A stretch of 64,000 nucleotides of DNA from Bacillus luti. GTDB lineage: Bacteria; Bacillota; Bacilli; Bacillales; Bacillaceae_G. Each line of letters opens with the position of its first letter. Position 1 is the first letter of the stretch. Where the stretch lies: positions 1 to 64,000 of the forward strand of contig NZ_MACI01000014.1 of NCBI RefSeq assembly GCF_001884105.1, given 5' to 3'. Both the position numbers and the translations under genes were made by a program. Positions 42,916 through 54,991 of the stretch are shown piece after piece. The notes under the pieces are model-generated. The model worked only from the letters and a program-made list of their open reading frames with translations, searched no databases and was not told where the DNA came from.

Positions 42916-43347
42916 ATGGCAATAGGAAAAGGAACTGGTTTTATATGTCTATTTCTCTTTAGTTTAGTAGCATGCTCACAACCTAACATTACAATTGATA
43001 AGAAGAAGGATGTCATTGTAAAGGGAACAGGAACTTCCAATCTAGATAAATTCGAACAGTTCGTTTTGAATGTTGAACAAGGGAAAGTTGATAAAATAAG
43101 AATTGTCCATTATACACATGAAGGCGATCCAATTTTTCAAACGTTAGAGCATAGTGAGGAAGCTATACTTTATGTGTCAGATAATAGACAAGATCAATTT
43201 GCTGGTGAGGCTAAAGGGTTATATAAAGATAGTTGTAAAAGTATTGTTAAAGACCAGCGCGAATCAAAAATTACTTATAGGCTAATAGATTGTACGAAAG
43301 AAGATGGGCGCAGCGGATATGACTTAGTATATGTACCTAAAAAATAG
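42916..43347 (+). CDS. DUF4362 lipoprotein
   Basis: This 143-residue protein has a short hydrophobic N-terminus and lipobox LVAC with the modified Cys at residue 20. The DUF4362 core (NLDKFEQFVLNVEQGKVDKI and HYTHEGDPIFQTL, about 42-80) follows. Two further cysteines (near 106 and 125) could pair outside the cell. The function is unknown. AGGAGAGG directly abuts the ATG, which is unusually close. It is monocistronic, ending in a terminator. Confidence 0.8.
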   Translation: MAIGKGTGFICLFLFSLVACSQPNITIDKKKDVIVKGTGTSNLDKFEQFVLNVEQGKVDKIRIVHYTHEGDPIFQTLEHSEEAILYVSDNRQDQFAGEAKGLYKDSCKSIVKDQRESKITYRLIDCTKEDGRSGYDLVYVPKK

Positions 43348-43357
43348 AGTTAGTAGA

Positions 43358-43385
43358 GGAAGGAAGTATGTACTCCTTCCTTTTT
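43358..43385 (+). terminator. Terminator of the DUF4362 gene
   Basis: GGAAGGA and TCCTTCC pair around AGTATGTAC and are followed by TTTTT. Confidence 0.85.
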
Positions 43386-43412
43386 CTATGTATATATTGT
43401 CGAAAACTTTAC

Positions 43413-43426
43413 CGAATATCTGTTCG
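43413..43426 (+). promoter_or_regulatory. LexA (DinR) box upstream of uvrB
   Basis: CGAATATCTGTTCG matches the Bacillus SOS box CGAACN4GTTCG with one mismatch. It lies 73 bp before uvrB, so uvrBA should be induced by DNA damage. Confidence 0.85.
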
Positions 43427-43498
43427 TTTTTTTAGGTTTTTTATAGGCATTCGTGGTAAAATAATAATACAGATTTTTATGAGGAGGTCGGATTTTAC

Positions 43499-45475
43499 TT
43501 GGAACATCAATTTGAAATTATATCAGCGTATTCCCCGCAAGGTGATCAGCCGGTAGCTATAGAGAAGCTTGTAGAGGGAATTAATAGTGGAAAGAAAAAG
43601 CAAGTGTTGCTTGGAGCGACAGGAACGGGTAAGACATTTACAATTTCAAATGTCATTAAAGAAGTGCAGAAGCCAACACTTGTGATGGCTCACAATAAAA
43701 CGTTAGCAGGACAGTTATATAGTGAGTTGAAAGACTTTTTCCCGAATAATGCAGTTGAATATTTTGTTAGTTATTACGATTATTATCAGCCAGAAGCGTA
43801 TGTACCACAAACAGATACGTTTATTGAAAAGGACGCGCAGATTAATGATGAAATTGATAAATTGCGTCACTCGGCAACGTCTGCATTATTTGAACGGGAC
43901 GATGTAATTATCGTTGCGAGTGTATCGTGTATATATGGTTTAGGTTCTCCTGAAGAATACCGCGAGTTAGTTGTGTCACTTCGAGTTGGTATGGAGAAGG
44001 ACCGCAATCAATTGCTTCGTGAACTTGTTGATGTACAGTATGGACGTAATGATATTGATTTCAAGCGTGGTACATTCCGTGTACGCGGAGATGTAGTTGA
44101 AATCTTCCCGGCATCACTTGATGAGCATTGTATCCGAATTGAGTTTTTCGGTGATGAAATCGATCGTATTCGTGAAGTAAATGCGTTAACAGGTGAAGTA
44201 TTAGCAGAACGTGATCATGTAGCGATCTTCCCAGCATCTCACTTCGTTACACGTGAAGAAAAAATGAAGGTCGCTATTGAAAATATCGAAAAAGAATTAG
44301 AAGAGCGTTTAAAGGAATTAAATGATAATGGTAAGTTGTTAGAAGCGCAACGTATAGAACAGCGTACACGTTATGATTTAGAAATGATGCGCGAGATGGG
44401 CTTTTGTTCAGGTATTGAAAACTATTCCCGTCATTTAACACTTCGTCCAGCGGGTGCAACGCCGTATACGTTATTAGACTATTTCCCTGAAGATTTCCTA
44501 ATTGTTATGGATGAGTCACACGTATCGGTACCGCAAGTAAGAGCGATGTATAACGGGGACCAAGCACGTAAGCAAGTGCTTGTGGATCATGGATTCCGTC
44601 TGCCATCAGCTTTAGATAATAGACCGCTCACGTTTGATGAGTTTGAAGAGAAAACGAATCAAGTTATTTACGTTTCAGCAACGCCAGGACCGTACGAATT
44701 AGAGCAGTCACCAGAAGTAATAGAACAAATTATTCGTCCAACAGGGCTTTTAGATCCACCGATTGATATACGACCAATTGAAGGTCAAATTGACGATTTA
44801 TTAGGAGAGATTCAAGATCGTATTGCAAAAAATGAACGTGTATTAATTACGACTTTAACGAAAAAAATGTCAGAGGATTTAACGGATTATTTAAAAGATG
44901 TAGGAATTAAAGTGAACTATCTTCACTCTGAAATTAAAACGTTAGAACGTATTGAAATTATTCGCGATCTTCGCCTTGGTAAATTTGATGTACTTGTCGG
45001 TATTAACTTATTACGAGAAGGATTAGATATTCCGGAAGTATCACTTGTAGCTATTTTAGATGCGGATAAGGAAGGGTTCTTGCGTTCAGAGCGTTCATTA
45101 ATTCAAACAATTGGTCGTGCAGCACGTAATGAAAACGGCCGCGTTATTATGTACGCAGATCGCATAACGAGATCGATGGGCATTGCAATTGAAGAAACGC
45201 AGCGTCGTCGTACGATACAGGAAGCTTACAATGAAGAGCATGGTATTACGCCGAAAACAATTCAAAAAGGTGTGCGTGATGTAATCCGTGCAACGACAGC
45301 TGCTGAAGAGCCGGAAACATATGAAGCAACGCCAACTAAGAAGATGACGAAAAAAGAGCGTGAAAAGACAATTGCGAAGATAGAAGCAGAAATGAAGGAA
45401 GCAGCAAAAGCGTTAGACTTCGAGCGTGCAGCTGAATTAAGAGATTTACTATTAGAATTAAAGGCGGAAGGGTGA
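43499..45475 (+). CDS. uvrB: Excinuclease ABC subunit B
   Basis: This 658-residue helicase-like subunit verifies damage in nucleotide excision repair. Walker A GATGTGKT lies near residue 39. The beta-hairpin segment [15 protein letters not shown] is near 90 and the helicase motif QTIGRAARN near 540. A C-terminal UVR domain (about 620-655) binds UvrC. The start is TTG with GAGGAGG upstream. It is followed within a few bases by uvrA. Confidence 0.97.
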   Translation: MEHQFEIISAYSPQGDQPVAIEKLVEGINSGKKKQVLLGATGTGKTFTISNVIKEVQKPTLVMAHNKTLAGQLYSELKDFFPNNAVEYFVSYYDYYQPEAYVPQTDTFIEKDAQINDEIDKLRHSATSALFERDDVIIVASVSCIYGLGSPEEYRELVVSLRVGMEKDRNQLLRELVDVQYGRNDIDFKRGTFRVRGDVVEIFPASLDEHCIRIEFFGDEIDRIREVNALTGEVLAERDHVAIFPASHFVTREEKMKVAIENIEKELEERLKELNDNGKLLEAQRIEQRTRYDLEMMREMGFCSGIENYSRHLTLRPAGATPYTLLDYFPEDFLIVMDESHVSVPQVRAMYNGDQARKQVLVDHGFRLPSALDNRPLTFDEFEEKTNQVIYVSATPGPYELEQSPEVIEQIIRPTGLLDPPIDIRPIEGQIDDLLGEIQDRIAKNERVLITTLTKKMSEDLTDYLKDVGIKVNYLHSEIKTLERIEIIRDLRLGKFDVLVGINLLREGLDIPEVSLVAILDADKEGFLRSERSLIQTIGRAARNENGRVIMYADRITRSMGIAIEETQRRRTIQEAYNEEHGITPKTIQKGVRDVIRATTAAEEPETYEATPTKKMTKKEREKTIAKIEAEMKEAAKALDFERAAELRDLLLELKAEG

Positions 45476-45480
45476 AAAGA

Positions 45481-48357
45481 GTGAGCATGAGCAAGGATTT
45501 TATTGTTGTAAAGGGTGCTAGAGCACATAACTTAAAAAATATTGATGTAACCATTCCGAGAAATCAGCTTGTTGTTGTAACGGGATTGTCTGGTTCAGGG
45601 AAATCATCATTAGCATTTGATACGATTTATGCAGAAGGGCAGCGCAGATACGTAGAATCGTTATCTGCGTATGCACGCCAGTTTTTAGGGCAAATGGATA
45701 AACCGGATGTAGATACGATTGAAGGATTGTCACCAGCGATTTCAATCGATCAAAAAACGACGAGTCGTAATCCGCGTTCAACTGTCGGAACGGTAACGGA
45801 GATTTATGATTATTTACGCTTATTATTTGCGCGAATTGGTACGCCAATTTGTCCGAATCATGGCATTGAAATTACATCACAAACAGTAGAGCAGATGGTA
45901 GACCGTGTTCTCGAATATCCTGAACGTACGAAATTGCAAGTACTAGCGCCTATCGTGTCAGGACGTAAAGGTGCACATGTAAAAGTACTTGAAGATATTA
46001 AGAAGCAAGGTTATGTTCGTGTACGTGTTGATGGGGAAATGCTGGATGTATCTGAAGAGATTACGCTAGATAAAAATAAGAAGCATTCCATAGAAGTTGT
46101 AATTGACCGTATTGTTGTGAAAGAAGGAATTGCAAGCCGTCTTGCTGATTCACTCGAAAGTGCATTAAAGCTTGGCGGGGGAAGAGTGTTAATTGATGTT
46201 ATGGGAGAAGAGGAACTTCTGTTTAGTGAACATCATGCTTGTCCGCATTGTGGCTTTTCAATTGGAGAATTAGAACCGCGTATGTTCTCGTTCAATAGTC
46301 CGTTCGGTGCATGTCCTTCTTGTGATGGACTTGGCTCAAAGCTAGAGGTAGATTTAGAGCTTGTTATTCCGAATTGGGATTTATCGTTAAATGAACATGC
46401 AATTGCTCCTTGGGAACCGACAAGTTCACAATATTACCCACAACTTTTACAATCTGTATGTAATCATTACGGCGTTGATATGGATATGCCTGTGAAAGAT
46501 ATACCGAAAGATTTATTCGATAAAGTGTTGTACGGAAGCGGAGAAGAGAAGGTTTATTTCCGCTATGTAAATGAATTTGGTCAAGTGAAGGAAAATGAGA
46601 TTTTATTTGAAGGTGTTATTCCGAATATAGAGCGTCGTTATCGTGAGACGAGTTCTGATTATGTTCGTGAGCAAATGGAGAAATATATGGCAGAGCAAGC
46701 TTGTCCGAAGTGTAAAGGTGGACGCTTAAAGCCAGAGAGTTTAGCTGTTTTCGTTGGTGATAAAACGATTGCTGACGTAACGAAGTATTCAGTTCAAGAA
46801 GTACAGGAGTTCTTCTCAAATGTGGAACTAACGGAGAAACAACAAAAAATTGCTCATTTAATTTTAAGAGAAATTCAGGAGCGCGTTGGATTCTTAGTGA
46901 ACGTCGGTTTAGATTATTTAACGCTAAGTCGTGCGGCTGGTACGTTATCAGGTGGTGAGGCGCAGCGTATTCGTTTAGCGACGCAAATTGGTTCTCGTCT
47001 AACTGGCGTACTTTATATTCTTGATGAGCCTTCTATCGGTTTACATCAGCGCGATAACGATCGTCTTATTCGCACATTGCAAGAAATGCGCGATTTAGGA
47101 AATACGTTAATTGTCGTTGAGCATGATGAAGATACGATGATGGCTGCTGATTATTTACTTGATATCGGACCTGGTGCAGGTATTCACGGTGGGCAAGTCG
47201 TCTCAGCGGGGACGCCAGCTGAAGTGATGCAAGATGAGAATTCATTAACAGGGAAATATTTAAGCGGTAAAGAGTTTATTCCAGTTCCACTTGAAAGACG
47301 TAAAGGTGACGGAAGAAAAGTGGAAATTGTCGGTGCAAAAGAGAATAACTTAAAGAATGCGAAAATGTCATTCCCGCTTGGTACGTTTGTAGCAATAACG
47401 GGTGTATCAGGTTCTGGTAAAAGTACGATGATTAATGAAGTACTATATAAATCGTTAGCTCAAAAGCTATATAAAGCGAAAGCGAAGCCAGGGACTCATA
47501 AAGAAATTAAAGGTCTTGAGCACTTAGATAAAGTTATTGATATTGATCAATCACCAATCGGTCGTACACCACGTTCCAACCCAGCAACGTATACAGGTGT
47601 ATTCGATGATATTCGTGATGTGTTTGCACAAACGAACGAAGCGAAAGTGCGCGGGTATCAAAAAGGCCGTTTCAGCTTTAACGTAAAAGGTGGCCGTTGT
47701 GAAGCGTGCCGTGGTGACGGGATTATTAAAATCGAAATGCATTTCTTACCAGATGTGTACGTTCCGTGTGAAGTTTGCCATGGCAAACGTTACAACCGTG
47801 AAACGTTAGAAGTGAAGTATAAAGATAAGAACATTTCTGAAGTGTTAGGGATGACAATTGAAGATGGAGTAGAGTTCTTTGCTAATATCCCTAAAATTAA
47901 GCGTAAACTTCAAACACTTGTAGATGTTGGGCTTGGTTATATGAAATTAGGACAGCCAGCTACGACGTTATCTGGTGGGGAAGCACAGCGCGTGAAATTA
48001 GCTTCTGAATTACACCGTCGTTCTACAGGGCGTACGTTATATATTTTAGATGAGCCAACGACTGGTTTACATGCACATGATATTGCGCGTCTTCTAGAAG
48101 TATTGCAGCGTCTTGTTGAAAGTGGAGAGACAGTTCTTGTAATTGAGCACAATTTAGATGTTATTAAAACAGCTGATTATATTGTTGATCTTGGACCAGA
48201 AGGCGGAGACAAAGGTGGACAAATTGTTGCTTCTGGAACGCCAGAGCAAGTAGTGAAAGAAGAGCGCTCGTATACAGGTAAGTATTTAAAAGAGATTTTA
48301 GTTCGTGATAAAGCAAGAATGAAAGAGAAGATAAAAGAAGTAGAGTTATCGCAATAA
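45481..48357 (+). CDS. uvrA: Excinuclease ABC subunit A
   Basis: This 958-residue damage sensor has two ABC ATPase halves: Walker [13 protein letters not shown] near 33 and [11 protein letters not shown] near 640. Two zinc modules (CPHCGF...CPSCDG, and CEACRGDG...CEVCHGKR) and two LSGGEAQR signatures are present. It delivers UvrB to lesions. GTG at 45481 has GAAGGG eight bases upstream; ATG at 45487 ([15 protein letters not shown]) is nearly as likely. It shares the LexA-controlled transcript of uvrB. Confidence 0.97.
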   Translation: MSMSKDFIVVKGARAHNLKNIDVTIPRNQLVVVTGLSGSGKSSLAFDTIYAEGQRRYVESLSAYARQFLGQMDKPDVDTIEGLSPAISIDQKTTSRNPRSTVGTVTEIYDYLRLLFARIGTPICPNHGIEITSQTVEQMVDRVLEYPERTKLQVLAPIVSGRKGAHVKVLEDIKKQGYVRVRVDGEMLDVSEEITLDKNKKHSIEVVIDRIVVKEGIASRLADSLESALKLGGGRVLIDVMGEEELLFSEHHACPHCGFSIGELEPRMFSFNSPFGACPSCDGLGSKLEVDLELVIPNWDLSLNEHAIAPWEPTSSQYYPQLLQSVCNHYGVDMDMPVKDIPKDLFDKVLYGSGEEKVYFRYVNEFGQVKENEILFEGVIPNIERRYRETSSDYVREQMEKYMAEQACPKCKGGRLKPESLAVFVGDKTIADVTKYSVQEVQEFFSNVELTEKQQKIAHLILREIQERVGFLVNVGLDYLTLSRAAGTLSGGEAQRIRLATQIGSRLTGVLYILDEPSIGLHQRDNDRLIRTLQEMRDLGNTLIVVEHDEDTMMAADYLLDIGPGAGIHGGQVVSAGTPAEVMQDENSLTGKYLSGKEFIPVPLERRKGDGRKVEIVGAKENNLKNAKMSFPLGTFVAITGVSGSGKSTMINEVLYKSLAQKLYKAKAKPGTHKEIKGLEHLDKVIDIDQSPIGRTPRSNPATYTGVFDDIRDVFAQTNEAKVRGYQKGRFSFNVKGGRCEACRGDGIIKIEMHFLPDVYVPCEVCHGKRYNRETLEVKYKDKNISEVLGMTIEDGVEFFANIPKIKRKLQTLVDVGLGYMKLGQPATTLSGGEAQRVKLASELHRRSTGRTLYILDEPTTGLHAHDIARLLEVLQRLVESGETVLVIEHNLDVIKTADYIVDLGPEGGDKGGQIVASGTPEQVVKEERSYTGKYLKEILVRDKARMKEKIKEVELSQ

Positions 48358-48371
48358 GTTTATTGATGAAG

Positions 48372-48398
48372 ACCGAGTGGAAATGCCGCTCGGTTTTT
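48372..48398 (+). terminator. Terminator of uvrBA
   Basis: ACCGAGTGG and CCGCTCGGT form a 9-bp stem (one G-U) followed by TTTTT. Confidence 0.88.
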
Positions 48399-48544
48399 AT
48401 TTTACGAGGAAAAACTGGTAAGTGTGTTAGTAGGTATACAAGCATAAAGGATAGAATAAGTTGATATAAGCGCTCGTATGATACTTGCGTTTATTATCTA
48501 TTAGCGTATGATGAAAGATATATGTTTAAAGGATGTGTAACGAA

Positions 48545-48925
48545 ATGAGATGGATTGTATCACTTCTTGTAAATAGCGTTGTGTTAATCGCTGTATCGGG
48601 ACTTTTAAAAGGGATTGCACCAGACGCGTTTTATGTAGCAAATATACAAACTGCAATTATTGCGAGTATTATATTAGCGATTTTAAATGTGTTCGTAAAG
48701 CCGTTTTTAATTTTAATTACGTTACCAATTACTGTTGTAACTTTCGGTTTCTTCTTAATTGTTATTAATGCGATTACGTTAAAAATAACAGATTCATTAT
48801 TAGGAGATGCTTTCAATATAACGGGGTTTGGTGTAGCTATTGTTGCGGCAATTTGTATTTCAATTTTCAATATGATCATTGAAAAAGCAATTGTTGAACC
48901 GTTATATGAAAAAAAGAGAAAGTGA
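48545..48925 (+). CDS. yvlD: YvlD family four-helix membrane protein (phage-holin family fold)
   Basis: This 126-residue protein has four hydrophobic segments, including NVFVKPFLILITLPITVVTF near residue 50, typical of the YvlD group. The function is unknown; in B. subtilis it belongs to the yvlABCD envelope-stress operon. Here only yvlD is kept between uvrA and hprK. ATG at 48545 is preferred over ATG 48533, which would leave AAAGG too close. Confidence 0.85.
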   Translation: MRWIVSLLVNSVVLIAVSGLLKGIAPDAFYVANIQTAIIASIILAILNVFVKPFLILITLPITVVTFGFFLIVINAITLKITDSLLGDAFNITGFGVAIVAAICISIFNMIIEKAIVEPLYEKKRK

Positions 48926-49081
48926 CAAAAGGAAAAACATTTCATCATTCGTATGAAATGTTTTTTTCTATTTATTAGAAACCGTATTTCTTGTTTCCAG
49001 AAAAAAATGGTACAATATCCGGTAGAATGGAATTTTACATCAAATGAGACTGAACCCGCAGCGGAGTGGAGGTTTATACAT

Positions 49082-50011
49082 ATGCCGAAAGTAAGGACAA
49101 AAGATTTAATTGAACAATTTCAATTGGAGTTAATAAGTGGTGAAGAAGGAATTCATCGTCCGATTGATACAAGTGATTTATCACGACCTGGAATTGAAAT
49201 GGCAGGATTTTTTACATATTATCCAGCTGATCGCGTGCAGCTTCTTGGAAAGACGGAGCTTACGTTCTTTGACACGTTAACGTCAGAGCAAAAACAAGAG
49301 AGAATGAAAGCGCTTTGTACTGAGGAGACGCCATGTATTATTGTAACTCGTAATCAAGATGTACCAGATGAGTTATTACAAGCATCACGTGAATCAGGCA
49401 TGCCTTTATTACGTTCTTCTCAAACGACAACGAGATTATCAAGTCGTTTAACAAATTATTTAGAGGGTAAGTTAGCACCAACAACAGCTGTTCATGGTGT
49501 GTTAGTAGATATTTACGGCGTTGGTGTTTTAATTACAGGTCAAAGTGGTGTTGGTAAAAGTGAGACGGCTCTTGAGCTTGTAAAGCGTGGTCACCGTCTT
49601 GTTGCGGATGATAGCGTAGAAATTCGCCAAGAAGATGAGGACATGTTAGTCGGAAGCTCACCAGATTTAATTGAGCATTTATTAGAAATTCGTGGCTTAG
49701 GTATTATTAATGTTATGACGTTATTCGGTGCAGGGGCAGTGCGAAATTATAAGCGTATTACACTTGTTATTAATCTTGAAATTTGGGATCAAAAGAAAAA
49801 TTATGATCGCTTAGGTCTGGATGAAGAGAAGATGAAGATTATTGATACAGAACTTACGAAGATTACACTTCCAGTTCGTCCTGGTCGAAACTTAGCTGTT
49901 ATTATTGAAGTGGCAGCGATGAACTTCCGTTTGAAACGTATGGGAGTCAATGCAGCACAGCAGTTCTCTGAACGATTAATGAGTGCGATTGAGTTAGGAA
50001 ATCAGGAGTAA
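49082..50011 (+). CDS. hprK: HPr kinase/phosphorylase
   Basis: This 309-residue bifunctional enzyme phosphorylates or dephosphorylates Ser46 of HPr and Crh according to glycolytic intermediates. It has an N-terminal regulatory domain and Walker A GQSGVGKS (153-160). DDSVEI near 174-179 follows, and the K3 signature [15 protein letters not shown] lies near 200. ATG at 49082 has GGAGG upstream; the longer frame from 48953 is not protein-like. It begins the hprK-lgt-ppaX block, as in B. subtilis. Confidence 0.96.
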
Positions 50012-50035
50012 ACATTGGAGAGGGAGGTCATACAT

Positions 50036-50848
50036 ATGCTGTTAGGTTCTGTACCGCAGCTTGACCGTGTAGCTGTTCAACTTGGACCGTTCCCTGTATA
50101 TTGGTACGGGGTTATTATCGGTACAGGTGTGCTATTAGGTCTTTGGCTAGCAACTCGCGAGGGAGAGCGGCTAGGTATTCCAAAAGATACATTTGTTGAC
50201 CTTGTATTAATTGCAGTACCAATCGCTATTCTATTTGCGAGAATGTACTATGTTATTTTTGAATGGGAATATTACGCGCAAAACCCGAGTCAAATTATTA
50301 ATATTCGTCAAGGTGGTTTGGCGATTCATGGTGGTTTAATCGGGGCTGTTATTACAGGGATTCTTTTTGCAAAACGTCGTGGACTTTCATTCTGGAAGTT
50401 GGCGGATATTGCTGCACCAAGTATTTTACTAGGACAAGCAATTGGCCGATGGGGAAACTTTATGAACCAAGAGGCGCATGGTGATGAAGTAACGAGACAG
50501 TTTTTAGAAGGTCTTCATTTACCAGATTTCATTATTAATCAAATGTACATTGAGGGTGTGTATTATCACCCGACGTTTTTATATGAATCATTATGGAATT
50601 TTGCAGGTGTAATTTTATTACTTGCATTACGAAAAGTGAATTTACGCCGCGGGGAATTGTTCTTCACATATTTAATTTGGTATTCAGTAGGACGCTTCTT
50701 CGTAGAAGGGTTACGTACAGATAGTTTAATGCTAGGACCACTTCGTATTGCACAAGTAATGTCAATTGGACTTGTTGTTATTTCTATTATTTTCATTATT
50801 GTGAGACGAAAAATGGGGCAAGCTGATAAAAGATATTCGGAAAATTAG
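50036..50848 (+). CDS. lgt: Prolipoprotein diacylglyceryl transferase
   Basis: This 270-residue membrane enzyme with seven transmembrane segments adds diacylglycerol to the lipobox cysteine of lipoproteins. The hallmark [13 protein letters not shown] lies near residue 136, and [12 protein letters not shown] near 221. ATG at 50036 has GAGGGAGG upstream. Lipoproteins in this window (CccB, the DUF4362 protein) are substrates of this step. Confidence 0.95.
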   Translation: MLLGSVPQLDRVAVQLGPFPVYWYGVIIGTGVLLGLWLATREGERLGIPKDTFVDLVLIAVPIAILFARMYYVIFEWEYYAQNPSQIINIRQGGLAIHGGLIGAVITGILFAKRRGLSFWKLADIAAPSILLGQAIGRWGNFMNQEAHGDEVTRQFLEGLHLPDFIINQMYIEGVYYHPTFLYESLWNFAGVILLLALRKVNLRRGELFFTYLIWYSVGRFFVEGLRTDSLMLGPLRIAQVMSIGLVVISIIFIIVRRKMGQADKRYSEN

Positions 50849-50851
50849 AGA

Positions 50852-50885
50852 AAAGTAGCATCTTATTATAAGGTGCTGCTTCTTT
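50852..50885 (+). terminator. Weak stem-loop between lgt and ppaX
   Basis: AAGTAGCATCTTA pairs imperfectly with TAAGGTGCTGCTT. The T tail is short, so partial read-through is likely. Confidence 0.55.
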
Positions 50886-50915
50886 CATATTCAGGAAAGC
50901 GAAAGGACTAGGGCA

Positions 50916-51566
50916 ATGAGAATAAATACAGTGTTATTTGATTTAGATGGAACTTTAATTAATACAAACGAACTTATTATCTCTTCTTTTTTACATGTGT
51001 TACATACATATTATCCAAATCAGTATAAGCGTGAAGATGTATTGCCATTTATCGGTCCATCTTTGCATGATACTTTCAGCAAGATTGATGAAAGTAAGGT
51101 TGAAGAGATGATTGCATGTTATCGTCAATTTAACCATGATCATCATGATGAATTAGTAGAAGAATATGAAACTGTATATGAAACAGTTCAAGATTTGAAG
51201 AAACAAGGTTATAAAGTTGGTATTGTTACAACGAAAGCGAGACAAACGGTTGAGATGGGATTAAAGCTATCAAAGCTTGATGAGTTTTTTGATGTTGTCG
51301 TGACAATTGATGATGTAGAGCATGTGAAACCACATCCAGAGCCACTTCAAAAAGCACTTGAGTTGTTAGATGCGAAACCGGAAGAAGCGTTGATGGTTGG
51401 AGATAACCATCATGATATTGTCGGCGGACAAAATGCGGGTACGAAAACAGCTGCGGTTTCATGGACATTGAAAGGTAGAGCATATTTAGAAGCTTATAAA
51501 CCAGATTTTATGTTAGATAAAATGAGTGACTTACTACCGATTTTGTCCGATATGAATCGTTCATAA
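50916..51566 (+). CDS. ppaX: Pyrophosphatase PpaX (HAD family)
   Basis: This 216-residue HAD hydrolase has the nucleophile loop [11 protein letters not shown] at 7-17, motif II VTTK near 103 and motif [12 protein letters not shown] near 163. PpaX hydrolyses pyrophosphate made when HPrK/P dephosphorylates Ser-P-HPr, so its location near hprK is meaningful. AAAGGAC precedes the ATG. Confidence 0.92.
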   Translation: MRINTVLFDLDGTLINTNELIISSFLHVLHTYYPNQYKREDVLPFIGPSLHDTFSKIDESKVEEMIACYRQFNHDHHDELVEEYETVYETVQDLKKQGYKVGIVTTKARQTVEMGLKLSKLDEFFDVVVTIDDVEHVKPHPEPLQKALELLDAKPEEALMVGDNHHDIVGGQNAGTKTAAVSWTLKGRAYLEAYKPDFMLDKMSDLLPILSDMNRS

Positions 51567-51577
51567 AGGTTCGAGTA

Positions 51578-51607
51578 AGTTAGTAGGGATGCGTATCCCT
51601 ACTAACT
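51578..51607. terminator. Long hairpin between ppaX and yvoF
   Basis: AGTTAGTAGGGAT-GCGT-ATCCCTACTAACT is a perfect 13-bp stem with a tetraloop. A T-rich stretch follows only after eight bases, so termination may be partial. Confidence 0.7.
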
Positions 51608-51642
51608 CAAAGTTTTACTTTTTTAGTGGAGGAGCGAGCTAA

Positions 51643-52155
51643 GTGCGACGGACAACGCGCTATCCTGTTTCAGGAGAGAATTCATTATGGAATGTGTATA
51701 AAACAGTTTCTTTTTGGAAGGTAATGAAGAATTTTATTATTATCCAAATTGCACGTTACACGCCATTTTTATCTGTGAAGAATTGGTTGTATCGTACGTT
51801 TTTACGTATGAAGGTAGGAGAGAAAACATCATTTGCACTTATGGTAATGCCAGATATTATGTTTCCAGAAAAGATAGCTGTGGGAGAAAATTCGATTATT
51901 GGCTATAACACAACGCTTTTAGCACATGAATATTTAATTCGTGAATATCGTCTTGGAGAAATCGTCATTGGAGATGAAGTGATGATTGGAGCAAATACAA
52001 CGATATTACCAGGTGTGAAAATTGGAGATGGCGCGATTGTCTCAGCGGGCACACTTGTTCATAGAGATGTACCGAGCGGTGCTTTCGTAGGCGGCAATCC
52101 AATGCGTATTATTTATACGAAAGAGCAAATGGCGGCTAGAGAAGTCTCATACTAA
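51643..52155 (+). CDS. yvoF: Hexapeptide-repeat acetyltransferase (YvoF-like)
   Basis: This 170-residue protein has a left-handed beta-helix of hexapeptide repeats (about 75-155: IAVGENSIIGYNTTLLAHE, IVIGDEVMIGANTTILPGV, KIGDGAIVSAGTLVHRDV). It is probably an O-acetyltransferase; the acceptor is unknown. GTG at 51643 follows GGAGGAGCG. The position after ppaX matches yvoF of B. subtilis. Confidence 0.88.
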   Translation: MRRTTRYPVSGENSLWNVYKTVSFWKVMKNFIIIQIARYTPFLSVKNWLYRTFLRMKVGEKTSFALMVMPDIMFPEKIAVGENSIIGYNTTLLAHEYLIREYRLGEIVIGDEVMIGANTTILPGVKIGDGAIVSAGTLVHRDVPSGAFVGGNPMRIIYTKEQMAAREVSY

Positions 52156-52294
52156 AAATGTAACATTTCTCCTCTTTTTTTATGAATAAAAAGGAAATAA
52201 TTGAGTATAATATACTGTTTTGTTTTTTACGGAATCGTTTATACTTATAGATAGAAGAATGTGTGAGCGAAGAAAACAAAAAACTGGAGGATAT

Positions 52295-53806
52295 ATGGGG
52301 AAAAATCAAAGGATATATAAGGAGAACGGACAAGTTATCTCTTTTAATCAATTAGCGGACTTCTTTTATAAAAAAGGGATGAGAGCTTACAAAGGGCAGA
52401 AATTGCAAGATGCAATTAAATACTTTCGAAGAGCGGCACAAAGTGAGAAGGAGCCGTTTATTTTATGCCAATTAGCAATAACATTGTCTGAGGCTGGGGA
52501 ATATCAAGAGTCAAATCAAACCTTCTTAAAGCTAATAAAATCTAATCCAGAAATTGAACAGTGCTATTATTTTATTGCAAATAATTATGCATATATGGGG
52601 CTATTTCAACAGGCGAAGAAGTATGCGGAGCGCTATTTAGATGTTGCAGAAGAGAAGGAATTTGTAGAAGATACATTAGAATTGCTTGAAATTATGGAAG
52701 AAGAAGCGATGGGTGCGGAAGAGATTGAAGATGAAGATGATTTAATTGTTATGCAGGAAGAAGCGAATCGTTATATTCGTAACGGACAATTAGAAGAAGC
52801 AATTGCTACGTTAGAAATTGTTACGAAAGATTATCCGGAATTTTGGTCAGGTCATAATAATTTAGCCATCGCACATTTCCAATCTGGTAATGTAGATAAG
52901 GCGCTGAAGTTAACAGAAATGATTTTAGAGAAAAATCCTGGTAATATACATGCTCTTTGTAATACGCTTATTTTTCTATATTCAATTGGAGAGCATAAAC
53001 AAGTAGAAGCATTAGCGGGGCAACTCGTTTCAGTATATCCAATTTCATTTGAACATCGTTTGAAACTCGGAACGACACTTGCAACAATTGGTCATTTCGA
53101 ACCTGCATATAAATGGTTCAAAGTATTAAAGCGTCAAGGATACGAAGGAGACGTTAGTTTTTATTATTGGTTTGCATATTCTGCTTATATGGTGAAAGAT
53201 CAGCAAGTGGCTGAAAAAATGTGGCAACATGTTGTAGAATTGCATCCTGATAAAAAAGGAAAAGAACCGTGGAATGCACTGAATTTAGCAGATGAAGGGC
53301 AAAATGTATTATTTGAAGAATTACGAAAATCATTTCAGCAAAGTGCGACGCTAGAGGAGCAAATGCTAGCTTTATATTTAATGAATGAATTGTCAACGCC
53401 AGAGAAGGTTGGATTCTTCTTTGATGTAACGCAAGCGAAGAACGGTGTTCCAATTGTATCGCAACTTGCAAAATACTTCTTTTTACTGAATAGCCATAAG
53501 AGTATTCCAGCTGATTTACAGCAATTTGAACAGTGCGTGCGAATTGCGGATGCGTTATACAATTATACGAAAAAAGATGATGAATTAATCGAAGAGTGTT
53601 TACAATTTTGGTTTTGTACATTCATACGTTTATATACATCTGGAGCGGTTTTTACAAACGTGTACGGATGGTCAGCGGCGGTTGAATACATTGTGCGCGG
53701 TGAACAAGGAAATAAGATGACACAGTCGGAGCTTGGAGATGTATATAATGTTTCTGTAGCGACTGTTCGAAAGTATGTGCAGGCTGTGAAGCGTACGCAC
53801 ACATAA
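52295..53806 (+). CDS. yvcD: TPR-repeat protein YvcD
   Basis: This 503-residue soluble protein has tetratricopeptide repeats (about 26-150 and 165-300) and an acidic linker (EEAMGAEEIEDEDD). The C-terminal half ends in a small helix-turn-helix-like segment (TQSELGDVYNVSVATVRKYV). The position before trxB matches yvcD; the role is not established. ATG at 52295 has GGAGG upstream; the frame to 52220 lacks a ribosome-binding site. Confidence 0.85.
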   Translation: MGKNQRIYKENGQVISFNQLADFFYKKGMRAYKGQKLQDAIKYFRRAAQSEKEPFILCQLAITLSEAGEYQESNQTFLKLIKSNPEIEQCYYFIANNYAYMGLFQQAKKYAERYLDVAEEKEFVEDTLELLEIMEEEAMGAEEIEDEDDLIVMQEEANRYIRNGQLEEAIATLEIVTKDYPEFWSGHNNLAIAHFQSGNVDKALKLTEMILEKNPGNIHALCNTLIFLYSIGEHKQVEALAGQLVSVYPISFEHRLKLGTTLATIGHFEPAYKWFKVLKRQGYEGDVSFYYWFAYSAYMVKDQQVAEKMWQHVVELHPDKKGKEPWNALNLADEGQNVLFEELRKSFQQSATLEEQMLALYLMNELSTPEKVGFFFDVTQAKNGVPIVSQLAKYFFLLNSHKSIPADLQQFEQCVRIADALYNYTKKDDELIEECLQFWFCTFIRLYTSGAVFTNVYGWSAAVEYIVRGEQGNKMTQSELGDVYNVSVATVRKYVQAVKRTHT

Positions 53807-53870
53807 GATAAGCAAATCATTGGGAAAAAAATGATGCTAACAGTATAATGAGGGTAACTTAATTGTGTAG

Positions 53871-54848
<978 letters not shown>

Positions 54849-54866
54849 GGGATACTATACCTTTTG

Positions 54867-54902
54867 AGAAGAAAGCTACCGATAGGGGCTTTCTTCTTTT
54901 TT
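54867..54902 (+). terminator. Terminator of trxB
   Basis: GAAGAAAGC and GCTTTCTTC pair around an 11-base loop and are followed by seven or more T residues. Confidence 0.9.
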
Positions 54903-54991
54903 GTGAAAATGTCGAAGTTTTGTCAAAAATAAGTAGGATTATAAGCTTTCTTATTGATATACTGGACTTTACGGAAAAATCACTATAAGAA